32,826 nt of DNA from Pseudopedobacter sp. (GCA_014378105.1 JACMOI010000077.1:1-32826); one strand, 5' to 3'. Counted from the stretch's first letter, positions 16,592 to 24,962 are shown. The notes: generated by a model from the letters alone, not told the origin. Translations and numbers: made by a program.

Positions 16592-18276
16592 GTTCAATAG
16601 ACTGGATAGTACTTAGTTGTACCATTTTGTTTATTGTCGCTTACGGTATCTATAAAAGTCGTGGACAAAAAAATATCGACGGTTATTTATTAGGCGACCG
16701 TTCTATGCCGTGGTATAGTGTCGGTCTTTCCGTGATGGCCACACAAGCCAGTGCCATCACTTTTCTTTCAGCTCCGGGATTAGCTTATTCTGACGGGATG
16801 CGTTTCGTTCAGTTTTATTTTGGCTTGCCTTTGGCAATGATTATTCTCTGTATCACTTTCGTCCCAATTTATCATAAGTTGAAAGTCTATACGGCTTATG
16901 AATTTCTAGAGCAACGTTTCGATTTAAAAACCAGAGCACTTACCGCATTTCTATTTCTGATCCAGCGTGGTCTATCTACTGGGATTACCATTTATGCACC
17001 TTCTATTATCCTTTCTACTATTTTAAATATCGACACCTCTTATACCACCTTGTTTATTGGAAGTGTGGTTGTTTTATATACGGTTTACGGCGGAACAAAA
17101 GCGGTTTCTTATACACAAATGCTGCAAATGAGTATCATTTTCTGTGGACTTTTCTTAGCAGGATTTATGGTGGTTCAATTACTACCTGATAGTGTTGGCT
17201 TTACCAGAGCTTTAGATATTGCTGGTAAAATGGGGCGAATGAATGTCATCGATTGGCATTTTGATATGGACAATAAATACACGGTTTGGAGTGGAATTAT
17301 TGGTGGTCTGTTTTTGCAATTATCTTATTTCGGAACAGATCAATCTCAGGTTGGACGTTATTTAACCGGTAGCTCAGTGGGGCAAAGCCGGATGGGATTA
17401 TTGATGAACGCCATGCTGAAAATTCCAATGCAGTTTATGATTTTACTGATTGGGATTTTAGTTTTTGCCTTTTACCAATTTCAAAAACCTCCAATTTTCT
17501 TCAATACTTACGAAGTCAATAAAATTGAAAATTCTAGCTTTAAAGCCGAATTTAAAGAGCGAGAAAAAGATTTTGATTTGGCTTTCGCAGATAAAAAAGA
17601 AAAGGTAATTACATTGGAAAGTGCACTTAGCAGCAAAAAAAATGTTGCCGAAGCGAGTGCAGCAGTTAAAGCTGCGAATGAAAACCTACAGCTAAAACGA
17701 GCTGATGCTTTAGCCGTAATGAAGAAAAACGATGCCAATGCCGACTTGGACGATACCAATTATGTTTTCCTTCGCTTCGTTACTCAATATTTACCCAAAG
17801 GATTAATTGGTTTACTCATTGCCATAGTTTGTATGGCCTCTATGGGTTCTACAGCAAGTGCTTTAAATTCGTTGGCTTCTACCACTTCGGTAGATATTTA
17901 TAAAAGACTCATCAATAAAAGCGGAACAGATTTGCGTTACCTCACTATCAGTAAAATCACCACTTTATTTTGGGGAATCGTGAGTATTACCATGGCTTTA
18001 TTTGCTAGTAAATTGGGTAACCTTTTAGAAGCGGTAAATATTTTAGGCTCGCTATTTTACGGGACCATTCTGGGCGTTTTCTTGGTGGCTTTTTATGTAA
18101 AATCAGTGGGTGGAAAAGCCGTTTTTTATGCCGCTCTATTAACCGAAGTTTTCGTCTTCATTGCCTATAAATTTGACTGGATGGCTTATTTGTGGCTCAA
18201 CCTATTTGGTTGTGCTTTGGTAATTGGATTTGGGTTGGTGTTGGAGAGGGTTTTGAATAAATCAGTTTCTAGTTGA
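16588..18276 (+). CDS. Sodium:solute symporter (SSS family) with coiled-coil insertion
   Basis: A 562-residue transporter with about 13 membrane segments. Family marks include SVMATQASAITFLSAPGLAY in the early helices, GGTKAVSYTQMLQM, LSYFGTDQSQVGRYLTG, and the MASMGSTASALNSLAS helix that contributes to the sodium site. A hydrophilic, lysine/glutamate/alanine-rich insertion (about residues 301-390) is predicted as a coiled coil and interrupts the membrane core. The substrate cannot be inferred. The start codon overlaps the stop of the 43-residue gene (ATGA). No convincing terminator follows. Confidence 0.9.
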   Translation: MSSIDWIVLSCTILFIVAYGIYKSRGQKNIDGYLLGDRSMPWYSVGLSVMATQASAITFLSAPGLAYSDGMRFVQFYFGLPLAMIILCITFVPIYHKLKVYTAYEFLEQRFDLKTRALTAFLFLIQRGLSTGITIYAPSIILSTILNIDTSYTTLFIGSVVVLYTVYGGTKAVSYTQMLQMSIIFCGLFLAGFMVVQLLPDSVGFTRALDIAGKMGRMNVIDWHFDMDNKYTVWSGIIGGLFLQLSYFGTDQSQVGRYLTGSSVGQSRMGLLMNAMLKIPMQFMILLIGILVFAFYQFQKPPIFFNTYEVNKIENSSFKAEFKEREKDFDLAFADKKEKVITLESALSSKKNVAEASAAVKAANENLQLKRADALAVMKKNDANADLDDTNYVFLRFVTQYLPKGLIGLLIAIVCMASMGSTASALNSLASTTSVDIYKRLINKSGTDLRYLTISKITTLFWGIVSITMALFASKLGNLLEAVNILGSLFYGTILGVFLVAFYVKSVGGKAVFYAALLTEVFVFIAYKFDWMAYLWLNLFGCALVIGFGLVLERVLNKSVSS

Positions 18277-18392
18277 GCTTAAAAACACAGAGCCATCAAC
18301 TTGAGACTCTGCTTTAACATAAATCATCCATGAAGCGACAGACCATGGAGTTTAATACTTACCATTTTCCTAAATTATATATTCATTAATTA

Positions 18393-19337
18393 TTATTGCT
18401 GCTGTTGAAATTCCATAAACTTTCTATACGAGTTCACTGGAGCATCGTGTTCACTGATATCAGCATCATCAGAAAGAAGAGGAATTGGATCGTTTTCGTA
18501 AGAAACACTCACTTTCACCTCTAATTTATGCTTTGAAGTTCCCTTGTAAGTTCCTTTGACTGGGCTACAATCAACAAAATTTCTACCTACAGCAAGTCGA
18601 ACATGGGTATCATCAACCAAACAATTATTAGTTGGGTCTAAACCTAACCAACCATAATCAGGTAAGAAAGCTTCAACCCATGCATGGGTTGCTCCTTCGC
18701 CACGCATTCCGTTTTTATTTGGACAAATATAACCACTCACATATCGGGCTGGAATATCCATGTAACGCAACATCACTAAAAGGATGTGTGCAAAATCCTG
18801 ACAAACGCCAGATTTCAATTTCCAAATTTCATCCACTGTGGTTTCTACCGTCGTAATACCTTTAATATATTTGAAATTCTTGTATACATAATCACAAAGG
18901 TATTTAGCGACTTCAAAAGGTGTGTTTTTTTGCCTTTGACTTGGATTAATTACAGCCAAAATTTCTTCCTGAGTTTTAAAATTTTCCTGCTTCAGAAAAT
19001 TGATATACGGAACTTGAGTTGCTAGATATTTTAATGAACTCCATTGATCTTGCAAAAACATGCTGGTATCGGGCATTGACCTTTTTTTCACGTTTACTAT
19101 AATTATAGATTCAATTTTCAATAGGTTATGAGATTCGGGATGGGTAAAAGTCCCTACCTCATTTCCATAATAATCAGTAAAAACATCTACTAAAGGGTCT
19201 CCGGTAATTTTTAACTGATGCTCTACCACTTCCTGAAACTTATCCTTAATTGGGAAAAGCATAATCTGGTTGGCACTATCATACACCGTACTTTCGTAAG
19301 TATAAGTGGTGGTATGATGTACGGTAAATTTTGGCAT
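18393..19337 (-). CDS. Transglutaminase-like cysteine peptidase family protein
   Basis: A 314-residue cytosolic-type protein with no signal peptide. The N-terminal immunoglobulin-like domain (about residues 1-85, from FTVHHTTTYTYESTV) is the bacterial transglutaminase N domain. The catalytic domain carries C179 in SGVCQDFAHILL, H218 in GATHAWVEAFL and D234 in WLGLDPTNN, a complete triad. Family members act as peptidases or amide-forming enzymes. It is the last gene of a three-gene operon, 18 bases after the alpha-E gene. That conserved trio suggests a peptide ligation or hydrolysis pathway. Confidence 0.9.
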   Translation of the reverse strand: MPKFTVHHTTTYTYESTVYDSANQIMLFPIKDKFQEVVEHQLKITGDPLVDVFTDYYGNEVGTFTHPESHNLLKIESIIIVNVKKRSMPDTSMFLQDQWSSLKYLATQVPYINFLKQENFKTQEEILAVINPSQRQKNTPFEVAKYLCDYVYKNFKYIKGITTVETTVDEIWKLKSGVCQDFAHILLVMLRYMDIPARYVSGYICPNKNGMRGEGATHAWVEAFLPDYGWLGLDPTNNCLVDDTHVRLAVGRNFVDCSPVKGTYKGTSKHKLEVKVSVSYENDPIPLLSDDADISEHDAPVNSYRKFMEFQQQQ

Positions 19338-19355
19338 GTAAAATTTTTTGCTTAG

Positions 19356-20291
19356 TTAATTAAAGGCGAAATAATAATGATTTAATGCATTGCCAATTGC
19401 TAAAAGCTCTTGTTTTATTTGGTGAAGATATTCTTTTAACCCTACCTCTTCCAAATCTTTTATGTCAGAATATTTAATATGACTTTCTAATTTTCCAATC
19501 ATAAAGCTCAAAGCTTTATAAGACTCACTGTTTGTATCACTTTTTAATGTTTCGAAAGATTGTTTCAAGCGTCGTATCGAATAGGTAATTGAACGTGGAA
19601 AATGTTCATTCCAAACAATTTGATGTAGGATGTTTCTAGAGTCTAAAGCGGATCGATAACTTTTCAAAAAAAGCTCATATCCTGATATAGAAAGCAATAA
19701 ATACTTCCAATAAGTGGGGTCAGATCTTTCTTCTAGCGAGTAATTGAGCTCACTAAATTTCACATTTAAAATATCTACTGATTGTATAGCCCTTTCTAGG
19801 TATTTACCAATATTCATGAAATAGTAACCTTTATTTCGAGCCATGGTAATCTCGCAGGTGCCATAATAATGCATCCCTTGTTGTACCAGATCATCAATAA
19901 CAGAAACTGGATCATCGTTTTGAAGTGCAGGAGATAATGGGCTTTGTCGCACTTTATGGTAATAATCATTTAAGCATTGCCACAATTCCTTAGTTACATT
20001 ATCCTGAACAGAGCGAGCATTTTCTCGTGATTTACTCACCAAATTAAAAACTGAATTTTTATTAAACTTGTCGGTAACCATAAATTGCAAGGCTTTACGG
20101 CCTTCGTATTTAATAGTCTCAATTTCTGAGGGTTCCATCTCACTAAAAATCAATAGAACAGGCCGCCAACTAAATTGATCAAACTCATCCTGAGAATATG
20201 CATAATTTACCCTCAACAATCTGAGGATACCATCGCAGCGCTCCATGTACCTCGACATCCAATATAAAGAATTTGCTACTCTACTTAACAT
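19356..20291 (-). CDS. Alpha-E domain protein (DUF403)
   Basis: A 311-residue all-helical protein. It begins MLSRVANSLYWMSRYMERCD, the classic N terminus of alpha-E proteins, and contains the repeated helix motifs FMNIGKYLERAIQSVDIL and NEHFPRSITYSIRRLKQ. The biochemical role is unknown. Comparative genomics links it with circularly permuted ATP-grasp ligases and transglutaminases, both of which flank it here. It lies 47 bases after the ATP-grasp gene and 18 bases before the transglutaminase gene. Confidence 0.92.
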   Translation of the reverse strand: MLSRVANSLYWMSRYMERCDGILRLLRVNYAYSQDEFDQFSWRPVLLIFSEMEPSEIETIKYEGRKALQFMVTDKFNKNSVFNLVSKSRENARSVQDNVTKELWQCLNDYYHKVRQSPLSPALQNDDPVSVIDDLVQQGMHYYGTCEITMARNKGYYFMNIGKYLERAIQSVDILNVKFSELNYSLEERSDPTYWKYLLLSISGYELFLKSYRSALDSRNILHQIVWNEHFPRSITYSIRRLKQSFETLKSDTNSESYKALSFMIGKLESHIKYSDIKDLEEVGLKEYLHQIKQELLAIGNALNHYYFAFN

Positions 20292-20338
20292 ATATTTCTT
20301 AATTTTTTATCTGTCTATGAACAATAGATCATGAACTA

Positions 20339-21787
20339 TTAGCTATTTAAAACCCAAGTATCTTTACTTCCCCCCCCTTGTGAGGAATTTACCACTAGCG
20401 AACCCTCTTTTAATGCAACCCGAGTTAAGCCTCCTGGTACAATTTCAATTCCGGATGGACCAAATAATGCAAATGGTCTTAAATCTATCCGTCGTGGTTG
20501 TAGTTTTCCATCAATATAACATGGCGCTGCAGAAAGACTAATAATTGGTTGAGCAATAAAAGATCTGGGATCTTCTAGAACCACTTTTTTATAATCTTCG
20601 ATTTCTTGGTCTGTTGCTGCATTACCTATAATCATTCCGTAACCGCCAGATGCATTGGTTTTTTTGATCACCATTTTATCCATATGATCAAAAACATGTT
20701 TTCTTTCAGATACGTCATCCATTTTGTAGGTTGGTACGTTCTTTAAGATAGGCTCTTCATTTAAATAATATTTAATCATATCTGGCACATAGATATAAAT
20801 AGCTTTATCGTCAGCTACACCATTCCCTGGTGCATTTACTATCGCTACATGTCCCTTTCTATAGGCCGACATTAAGCCGGCAACGCCTAACATACTTCCT
20901 GCATGAAACACCAAAGGATCTAAATATTCGTCATCAACCCTACGATAGATGACATCGACCCTTTGCAAACCTTCTGTCGTTTTCATAAAAACACGATGGT
21001 TCTCTACAACCAAATCTCGTCCTTCTACCAGTTCGATTCCCATTAAACGGGCTAAGGTCGAATGCTCAAAATATGCCGAGTTATAAATCCCCGGTGTAAG
21101 CATCACAATATTGGGATTAGAATTATGACGAGGGGAAAGTGCCGCTAAATTTTTATAAAGTAGTTGTGGATAATTAGTAACCGTTCTTACCGCATTTTGA
21201 GGTAATAAATCGGGGAAAATTCGTTTGGTGATTTCCCTATTCTCTAACATATAGGAAACCCCAGAAGGCGTTCTCAGATTATCTTCCAAAACATAGAATG
21301 TTCCATCTGCATCTCTGATAATATCAATTCCAGAAATATGAACAAAGATATCATGAGGTACTTTTAAATTATGCATTTCTCGCAAATAATGTTCGCAAGA
21401 GTAAATCATGTCAATCGGAACAATTTTATCTTTCAGGATAAATTGATTTGAATAAACATCATTTAGAAAATGATTTAAAGCTTTTAAACGCTGTTTGATT
21501 CCGCTCTCTATATATGCCCATTCAGCAGCGGTAATAATACGCGGTATGATATCAAATGGAAAAATTTTTTCTATCCCTTCTTCGCCAGAATATACAGTAA
21601 AAGTCACCCCTTGACTCATGAATAATCTTCGAGCCATCTCCTCCTTTTTAGATAATTCTTCGGCAGGATAGTTCTTTAAAAAATTATGCAGTTTTTGATA
21701 AGGAGGTCTGATAGCCTTTCCAGAATACATTTCATCGTAAAAATCCTTACTCTCTGGATAGTTATTAAAAATTTCAGAAGCATCCAT
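20339..21787 (-). CDS. Circularly permuted ATP-grasp peptide/amide ligase (type 2)
   Basis: A 482-residue soluble protein of the circularly permuted ATP-grasp type 2 family (DUF404/DUF407). Diagnostic segments are YVLEDNLRTPSGVSYMLENRE, VMLTPGIYNSAYFEH, VEGRDLVVEN and VDVIYRRVDDEYLDPL. It also has the glycine-rich nucleotide loop KKTNASGGYGMIIG and a C-terminal RRIDLRPFALFGP. The family is thought to form amide bonds with ATP (from comparative genomics); the substrate is unknown. It is first in the operon with alpha-E and transglutaminase genes. The upstream region holds two 11-base direct repeats. Confidence 0.92.
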   Translation of the reverse strand: MDASEIFNNYPESKDFYDEMYSGKAIRPPYQKLHNFLKNYPAEELSKKEEMARRLFMSQGVTFTVYSGEEGIEKIFPFDIIPRIITAAEWAYIESGIKQRLKALNHFLNDVYSNQFILKDKIVPIDMIYSCEHYLREMHNLKVPHDIFVHISGIDIIRDADGTFYVLEDNLRTPSGVSYMLENREITKRIFPDLLPQNAVRTVTNYPQLLYKNLAALSPRHNSNPNIVMLTPGIYNSAYFEHSTLARLMGIELVEGRDLVVENHRVFMKTTEGLQRVDVIYRRVDDEYLDPLVFHAGSMLGVAGLMSAYRKGHVAIVNAPGNGVADDKAIYIYVPDMIKYYLNEEPILKNVPTYKMDDVSERKHVFDHMDKMVIKKTNASGGYGMIIGNAATDQEIEDYKKVVLEDPRSFIAQPIISLSAAPCYIDGKLQPRRIDLRPFALFGPSGIEIVPGGLTRVALKEGSLVVNSSQGGGSKDTWVLNS

Positions 21788-22152
21788 TATAGAACATTAA
21801 TTATTGAGTGATTTTTCAATTTTTTTCATAAGTTATATAATATTTACTAACTAAATAGTGAATATTTACTATTTTTTTACTTAAAACTCTTAAATATTTT
21901 GAATTATTCAACTCTAATTTAACCATTCCGTTAAATCAAAACAACATACCGTTTAAACAGAATGAAAAATATTCGGTCTCGATTATGTTACATTTATTAT
22001 TGAAGGTACATCTATGTATGAAAAACTTCATGTTTTGGGAAAACCTTATTTTTTATAAGGATAGAATCTATAAAAGTTCAAAAAAATTTATCTAAGAAAC
22101 GAAAAAAGCCTTCGGAAAATTCCAAGGGCTTTTTTCGTTTTCAAGCCTTTGC
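21788..22152. other. 365-base intergenic region with direct repeats and hairpins
   Basis: No gene is visible; ORFs here are under 15 codons. It contains an 11-base direct repeat, AATATTTACTA, at 21839-21849 and 21861-21871. A short hairpin CCTTAT-TTTTT-ATAAGG lies at 22044-22060, and the DUF2911 terminator at 22097-22140. The rest is AT-rich. The promoter of the ATP-grasp operon must lie here, but no TAnnTTTG match was found on the minus strand. Confidence 0.6.
22097..22140 (-). terminator. Terminator of the DUF2911 gene
   Basis: The 14-base arms AAACGAAAAAAGCC and GGCTTTTTTCGTTT flank a loop of about 16 bases. It lies 12 bases beyond the DUF2911 stop, and the T-rich arm provides the U-tract in the minus direction. 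Confidence 0.85.
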
Positions 22153-23001
22153 CTATTTTTTAGCCATTTCAATAACGCCTTGGTTCAGTCTTACATATTC
22201 ATCGTTATTAATTTCTTTAGCCAATTTAGCACCTTCCGTAGCAGTAGATAAGGCACCCATTTTATCTCCCATTTTTAATTGAATTCTTGCTTTCCATAAT
22301 TTAAACCATGGAGCTTTTAGATCTGTTTTTTCTGCAGTATTTATCCATTCTAAAGCTTTTGTCAAATCTTTATCATGCTCGAAGTAATATTGTGCCGCTT
22401 CGAAGTATGGCTTTTTATCCCCTTCCATTGCTTTATCAATATTTTCCAGAATTCGGGCATCATCATTTACTGTCATTGGAATGACTACTTCCGTATTCTC
22501 CCACATCAAGTTCAACTTCATAGCCTCTTCTTTTACATCAGTAAAAAGTATGGTAAAAGTTTCTACTGGAGCCTTGGTTCTAGTTGCTTTAACTGTAAAT
22601 CTTAATAAATCATCAGCTTGTTTATAATCATAAGCACCCCATTGATTGGCTGTTTTATTAATAATTATAGTCCATTCTTCCTTGCCTGGAATAGTAAAAA
22701 ATCCATATTTACCTGCTGGAACTATTTTTCCACCTAAAGAAACGTCGGATGTGAATTGAATAGTGGTAGCTTCATTAGCTCCCGTTCTCCATACAACTCC
22801 ATAAGGTTCTAGACTACCAAAAATTTTACGCCCTTTGGTGTTCGGGCGGCTATAAGTAACAGTAACTTTTCCTAATCCAAAATCCTGTACAATAGTTTGT
22901 CCGGAACTTGGTCTTGGTGTCATTGGAGCTTGCGCACTAACTGATTGGATACTGAATAATATTGCCGTGAGAAAGGCAAATGATTTAACAATTAACTTCA
23001 T
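22153..23001 (-). CDS. Exported DUF2911 domain protein with TPR-like tail
   Basis: A 282-residue exported protein; the signal peptide ends near QSVSAQA (about residue 24). The DUF2911 beta-sandwich (about residues 35-175) contains KVTVTYSRPNTKGRKIFG, YGVVWRTGANEATTIQF, LPAGKYGFFT-like sequence and WENTEVVIPM. The C-terminal hundred residues are helical with TPR-like repeats (YFEAAQYYFEHDKDLTKALE, WFKLWKARIQLKMGDKMGAL). The function of DUF2911 is unknown, although it is widespread in Bacteroidota. The gene appears monocistronic, with its own terminator downstream and another upstream. Confidence 0.9.
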   Translation of the reverse strand: MKLIVKSFAFLTAILFSIQSVSAQAPMTPRPSSGQTIVQDFGLGKVTVTYSRPNTKGRKIFGSLEPYGVVWRTGANEATTIQFTSDVSLGGKIVPAGKYGFFTIPGKEEWTIIINKTANQWGAYDYKQADDLLRFTVKATRTKAPVETFTILFTDVKEEAMKLNLMWENTEVVIPMTVNDDARILENIDKAMEGDKKPYFEAAQYYFEHDKDLTKALEWINTAEKTDLKAPWFKLWKARIQLKMGDKMGALSTATEGAKLAKEINNDEYVRLNQGVIEMAKK

Positions 23002-23046
23002 GATTTATAACTTTTTGATAAAAAAAATTTCTTTAAATATAAGCAT

Positions 23047-23076
23047 AAAAAAACCCTGCCAATAATTCAGCAGAGT
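23047..23076 (-). terminator. Terminator after the 155-residue unknown gene
   Basis: On the minus strand ACTCTGC pairs with GCAGGGT across a 10-base loop (one G-U pair) and is followed by seven T. It lies 20 bases past the stop at 23096. Confidence 0.75.
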
Positions 23077-23095
23077 CTTAAACCTAAACTAACAA

Positions 23096-23563
23096 TTAAA
23101 CCATTATTAATGGTTTATCTTTAACTTCACTTATTGAAATGTGCTTAATTAATTCATCTTCTAATAAATTAATCCAAGCCTTTAAATAAATAACTACATC
23201 TTTTTTGAAGTTGTGTTTTAAATATCTTTTTTCCTTTGGTAAAACTTTTAATACTTCGGGATCTGATAATCTTTCTAAGTGTGAGAGGTCTTCTCTGGTA
23301 AAACCAAAAGCTAACATTTCGTTAATAATATGGTCAATAGGAAGGCCACTTGTTGGGCAATAATCAATTAATTGCTCGTTCCAATCGCCATGTCTTCGCA
23401 TAGCGGATTTATGAATTTCTGCTTTATCTAAACTAGTTATCACTTGAGCCAAGTTGCCACAATTGCAGCTACCCATATGCCCCCATTGATAGGTACTGCT
23501 TTTCTCTAACCGGGTAATGGTTTTTTGAATTGCGCCTATTACTTGAACTGAAGCTTTTGCCAT
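23096..23563 (-). CDS. Conserved protein of unknown function with a CNCG motif
   Basis: A 155-residue soluble protein with no signal peptide or membrane segment. The segment YQWGHMGSCNCGNLAQVIT (residues 25-43) has a striking H-x4-C-x-C-G cluster. Further on are HGDWNEQLIDYCPTSGLP, FGFTREDLSHLERLSDP and a terminal helix. The C, H and D residues could bind a metal, but this is speculative. I recall similar sequences in other Bacteroidota, always without a function. It is flanked by terminators on both sides and so appears to be transcribed alone. Confidence 0.75.
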   Translation of the reverse strand: MAKASVQVIGAIQKTITRLEKSSTYQWGHMGSCNCGNLAQVITSLDKAEIHKSAMRRHGDWNEQLIDYCPTSGLPIDHIINEMLAFGFTREDLSHLERLSDPEVLKVLPKEKRYLKHNFKKDVVIYLKAWINLLEDELIKHISISEVKDKPLIMV

Positions 23564-23606
23564 ATAACAATAACAATGAGTTTTTTAAAAAGTTTAGCTC
23601 CTAAAT

Positions 23607-23642
23607 AAAAAAATCTCGATGCAAATTTGCATCAAGATTTTT
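23607..23642 (-). terminator. Terminator of the sigma/anti-sigma operon
   Basis: The inverted repeat AAATCTCGATGCAAA/TTTGCATCAAGATTT has one C-A mismatch and A/T extensions. It lies 18 bases past the anti-sigma stop, with a run of T in the minus direction. Confidence 0.8.
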
Positions 23643-23660
23643 ATCGTAGCCTAAAGAAGT

Positions 23661-24155
23661 TTAAGCCAATCTTTTTCTTAAATATTTATCCATCAGCATT
23701 AAAGCTGCGATTGTGTCGAACATTAAGAAGCCATATAAAATTAAATTTTTAGCTTCTGATGATAATTTAATCTGTTTAGACAACTGGTCTAAATTTAATT
23801 TAACTGGTAATGCCGCCGATGAAGACCAATCTATTCCTTTAAATGTTATGGCTAAACATATTAAAAGTAAAACCCCAAACATGGTAGATATCCCATAAAT
23901 AATTTTTTTATCAATCTTTGCTTTCGCTGACAATGGCTTACTTTGGAAAGCAACCTCATCCATCACCTTATTGGTGAAAGACATAGATGGTTCATCCAAC
24001 TCTAAAAGCTGTATATCTTTTTGAACAGCCAATAACTCCTGATATTTGTCTTGATAAACAGGATCATTGGCAATTAACTTTAAGATGATTTCTTGCTCTT
24101 CTGAAGAGCAAATACCATCCAAATAGTCCCAAATTCTTTCTTCTATCGTGTTCAT
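23661..24155 (-). CDS. Putative membrane anti-sigma factor
   Basis: A 164-residue protein. A cytoplasmic N-terminal helical region (IEERIWDYLDGICSSEEQ, IANDPVYQDKYQELL) resembles anti-sigma helix bundles but lacks the zinc-binding HxxxCxxC motif. Two membrane segments follow (about residues 88-107 and 138-155) and a short basic tail (KYLRKRL). The start codon overlaps the sigma factor stop (ATGA), the standard arrangement of a sigma/anti-sigma pair. The anti-sigma assignment rests on this context and on the helical N terminus rather than on a recognised domain. Confidence 0.72.
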   Translation of the reverse strand: MNTIEERIWDYLDGICSSEEQEIILKLIANDPVYQDKYQELLAVQKDIQLLELDEPSMSFTNKVMDEVAFQSKPLSAKAKIDKKIIYGISTMFGVLLLICLAITFKGIDWSSSAALPVKLNLDQLSKQIKLSSEAKNLILYGFLMFDTIAALMLMDKYLRKRLA

Positions 24156-24733
24156 ATTAAATCTTTTACTTCACCACCTAAAATATTTTCTAGTTGGTTT
24201 TTTAATCTTTGTCTAGCCCGGTGCAATTTAACTTTCACTGTATTCGCTTCCATCCCCATCACCTTCGCTATTTCTTCTAATGATTGCTCTCCCTGATAAA
24301 AAAGATTAATAATAGTTGCATCATCAGGCAGCAAGTTCTCAATGGCTTTGTTTACATAAAAACTCCTCGACTTTCGCTCAACACTTAAATTCTCACTCAT
24401 CGACCCGTAACTTTCTAACTGAATTAAATTTCCTTTGTCATCAATAGAACTGGTGTCTAATCTCTTTTTACGAAGATAAGTCATCGCCGTGTTGTAAACA
24501 ATAGTATATAACCAAGTGCTAAATTTTGCTGTTCTTTGATAACTTGATATAGATCGATAAGCTTTCACAAAAGTATCTTGAGCTACTTCTTCTGCATCCT
24601 CCCGGCTACGGGTAAAACGCAAAGCTAAAGTAAAAACATAGCGCTGATTTCTTTTCACCAACTCGGCATAAGCCGATTGGTTACCCGCAAGTACAGTATC
24701 TATAATTTCTATATCAGAACTTTTATTTTGCAT
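24152..24733 (-). CDS. ECF-type RNA polymerase sigma factor
   Basis: A 193-residue sigma factor with only regions 2 and 4. Region 2 shows FTLALRFTRSREDAEEVAQD, the DTFVKAYRSISSYQ core-binding segment and FSTWLYTIVYNTAMTYLRKK for -10 recognition. Region 4 holds the helix-turn-helix LEEIAKVMGMEANTVKVKLH for -35 recognition. No extra C-terminal domain is present. The start at 24733 is the only plausible one, although the putative ECF promoter upstream would give a leader of only a few bases. It forms an operon with the putative anti-sigma gene and probably activates itself and the divergent DUF6249 gene. Confidence 0.93.
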   Translation of the reverse strand: MQNKSSDIEIIDTVLAGNQSAYAELVKRNQRYVFTLALRFTRSREDAEEVAQDTFVKAYRSISSYQRTAKFSTWLYTIVYNTAMTYLRKKRLDTSSIDDKGNLIQLESYGSMSENLSVERKSRSFYVNKAIENLLPDDATIINLFYQGEQSLEEIAKVMGMEANTVKVKLHRARQRLKNQLENILGGEVKDLI

Positions 24734-24742
24734 TTATACCTT

Positions 24743-24773
24743 TATGACTACTGTGTTTAGTTTTAGGTTACAG
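24743..24773 (-). promoter_or_regulatory. Putative ECF promoter of the sigma operon
   Basis: On the minus strand the sequence reads CTGTAACCT, 13 bases, then GTAGTCATA. TGTAACC fits an ECF -35 element (AAC core) and GTC an ECF -10 element, separated by 18 bases (AAC to GTC). The same 9+13+9 pattern occurs on the plus strand at 24932-24962. It lies ten bases upstream of the sigma start codon. Confidence 0.7.
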
Positions 24774-24931
24774 GACTTTACAAATTAAAGATAAATATTT
24801 TTTAGATGTTCCTTAAAGGGGGAGTGTTATTCGTTTATATACCTTCAGACATTAGAAGCTAACATCAAACTTCCCCTAAGGATTGGTCTGAATCAATAAA
24901 CATCTCTAACAAAATAAAATTTAACATGTAA

Positions 24932-24962
24932 CTGTAACCTGTTTAAAAATGAGGTAGTCATA
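24932..24962 (+). promoter_or_regulatory. Putative ECF promoter of the DUF6249 gene
   Basis: CTGTAACCT-N13-GTAGTCATA, identical in both conserved blocks and in spacing to the divergent element at 24743-24773, while the 13-base spacers differ. It would start transcription near 24968, about 50 bases before the ATG at 25021. No other copy was found by eye in the window. Confidence 0.7.

Noticed and set aside
17508..17759. Minus-strand open frame of 83 codons opposite the symporter
   Set aside because: It mirrors the lysine/glutamate/alanine-rich coiled coil on the plus strand, which gives a serine/phenylalanine-rich shadow; no start context or family.
18296..18349. Short inverted repeats (CAGAG/CTCTG and TCCATG/CATGGA) after the symporter gene as a terminator
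   Set aside because: Stems are only 5-6 bases with long loops and no proper T-run; not convincing.
22014..22060. Short ORF and hairpin between the DUF2911 and ATP-grasp genes as a small gene or RNA
   Set aside because: The frame is only 14 codons and the hairpin has six pairs with no clear promoter; nothing supports a product.
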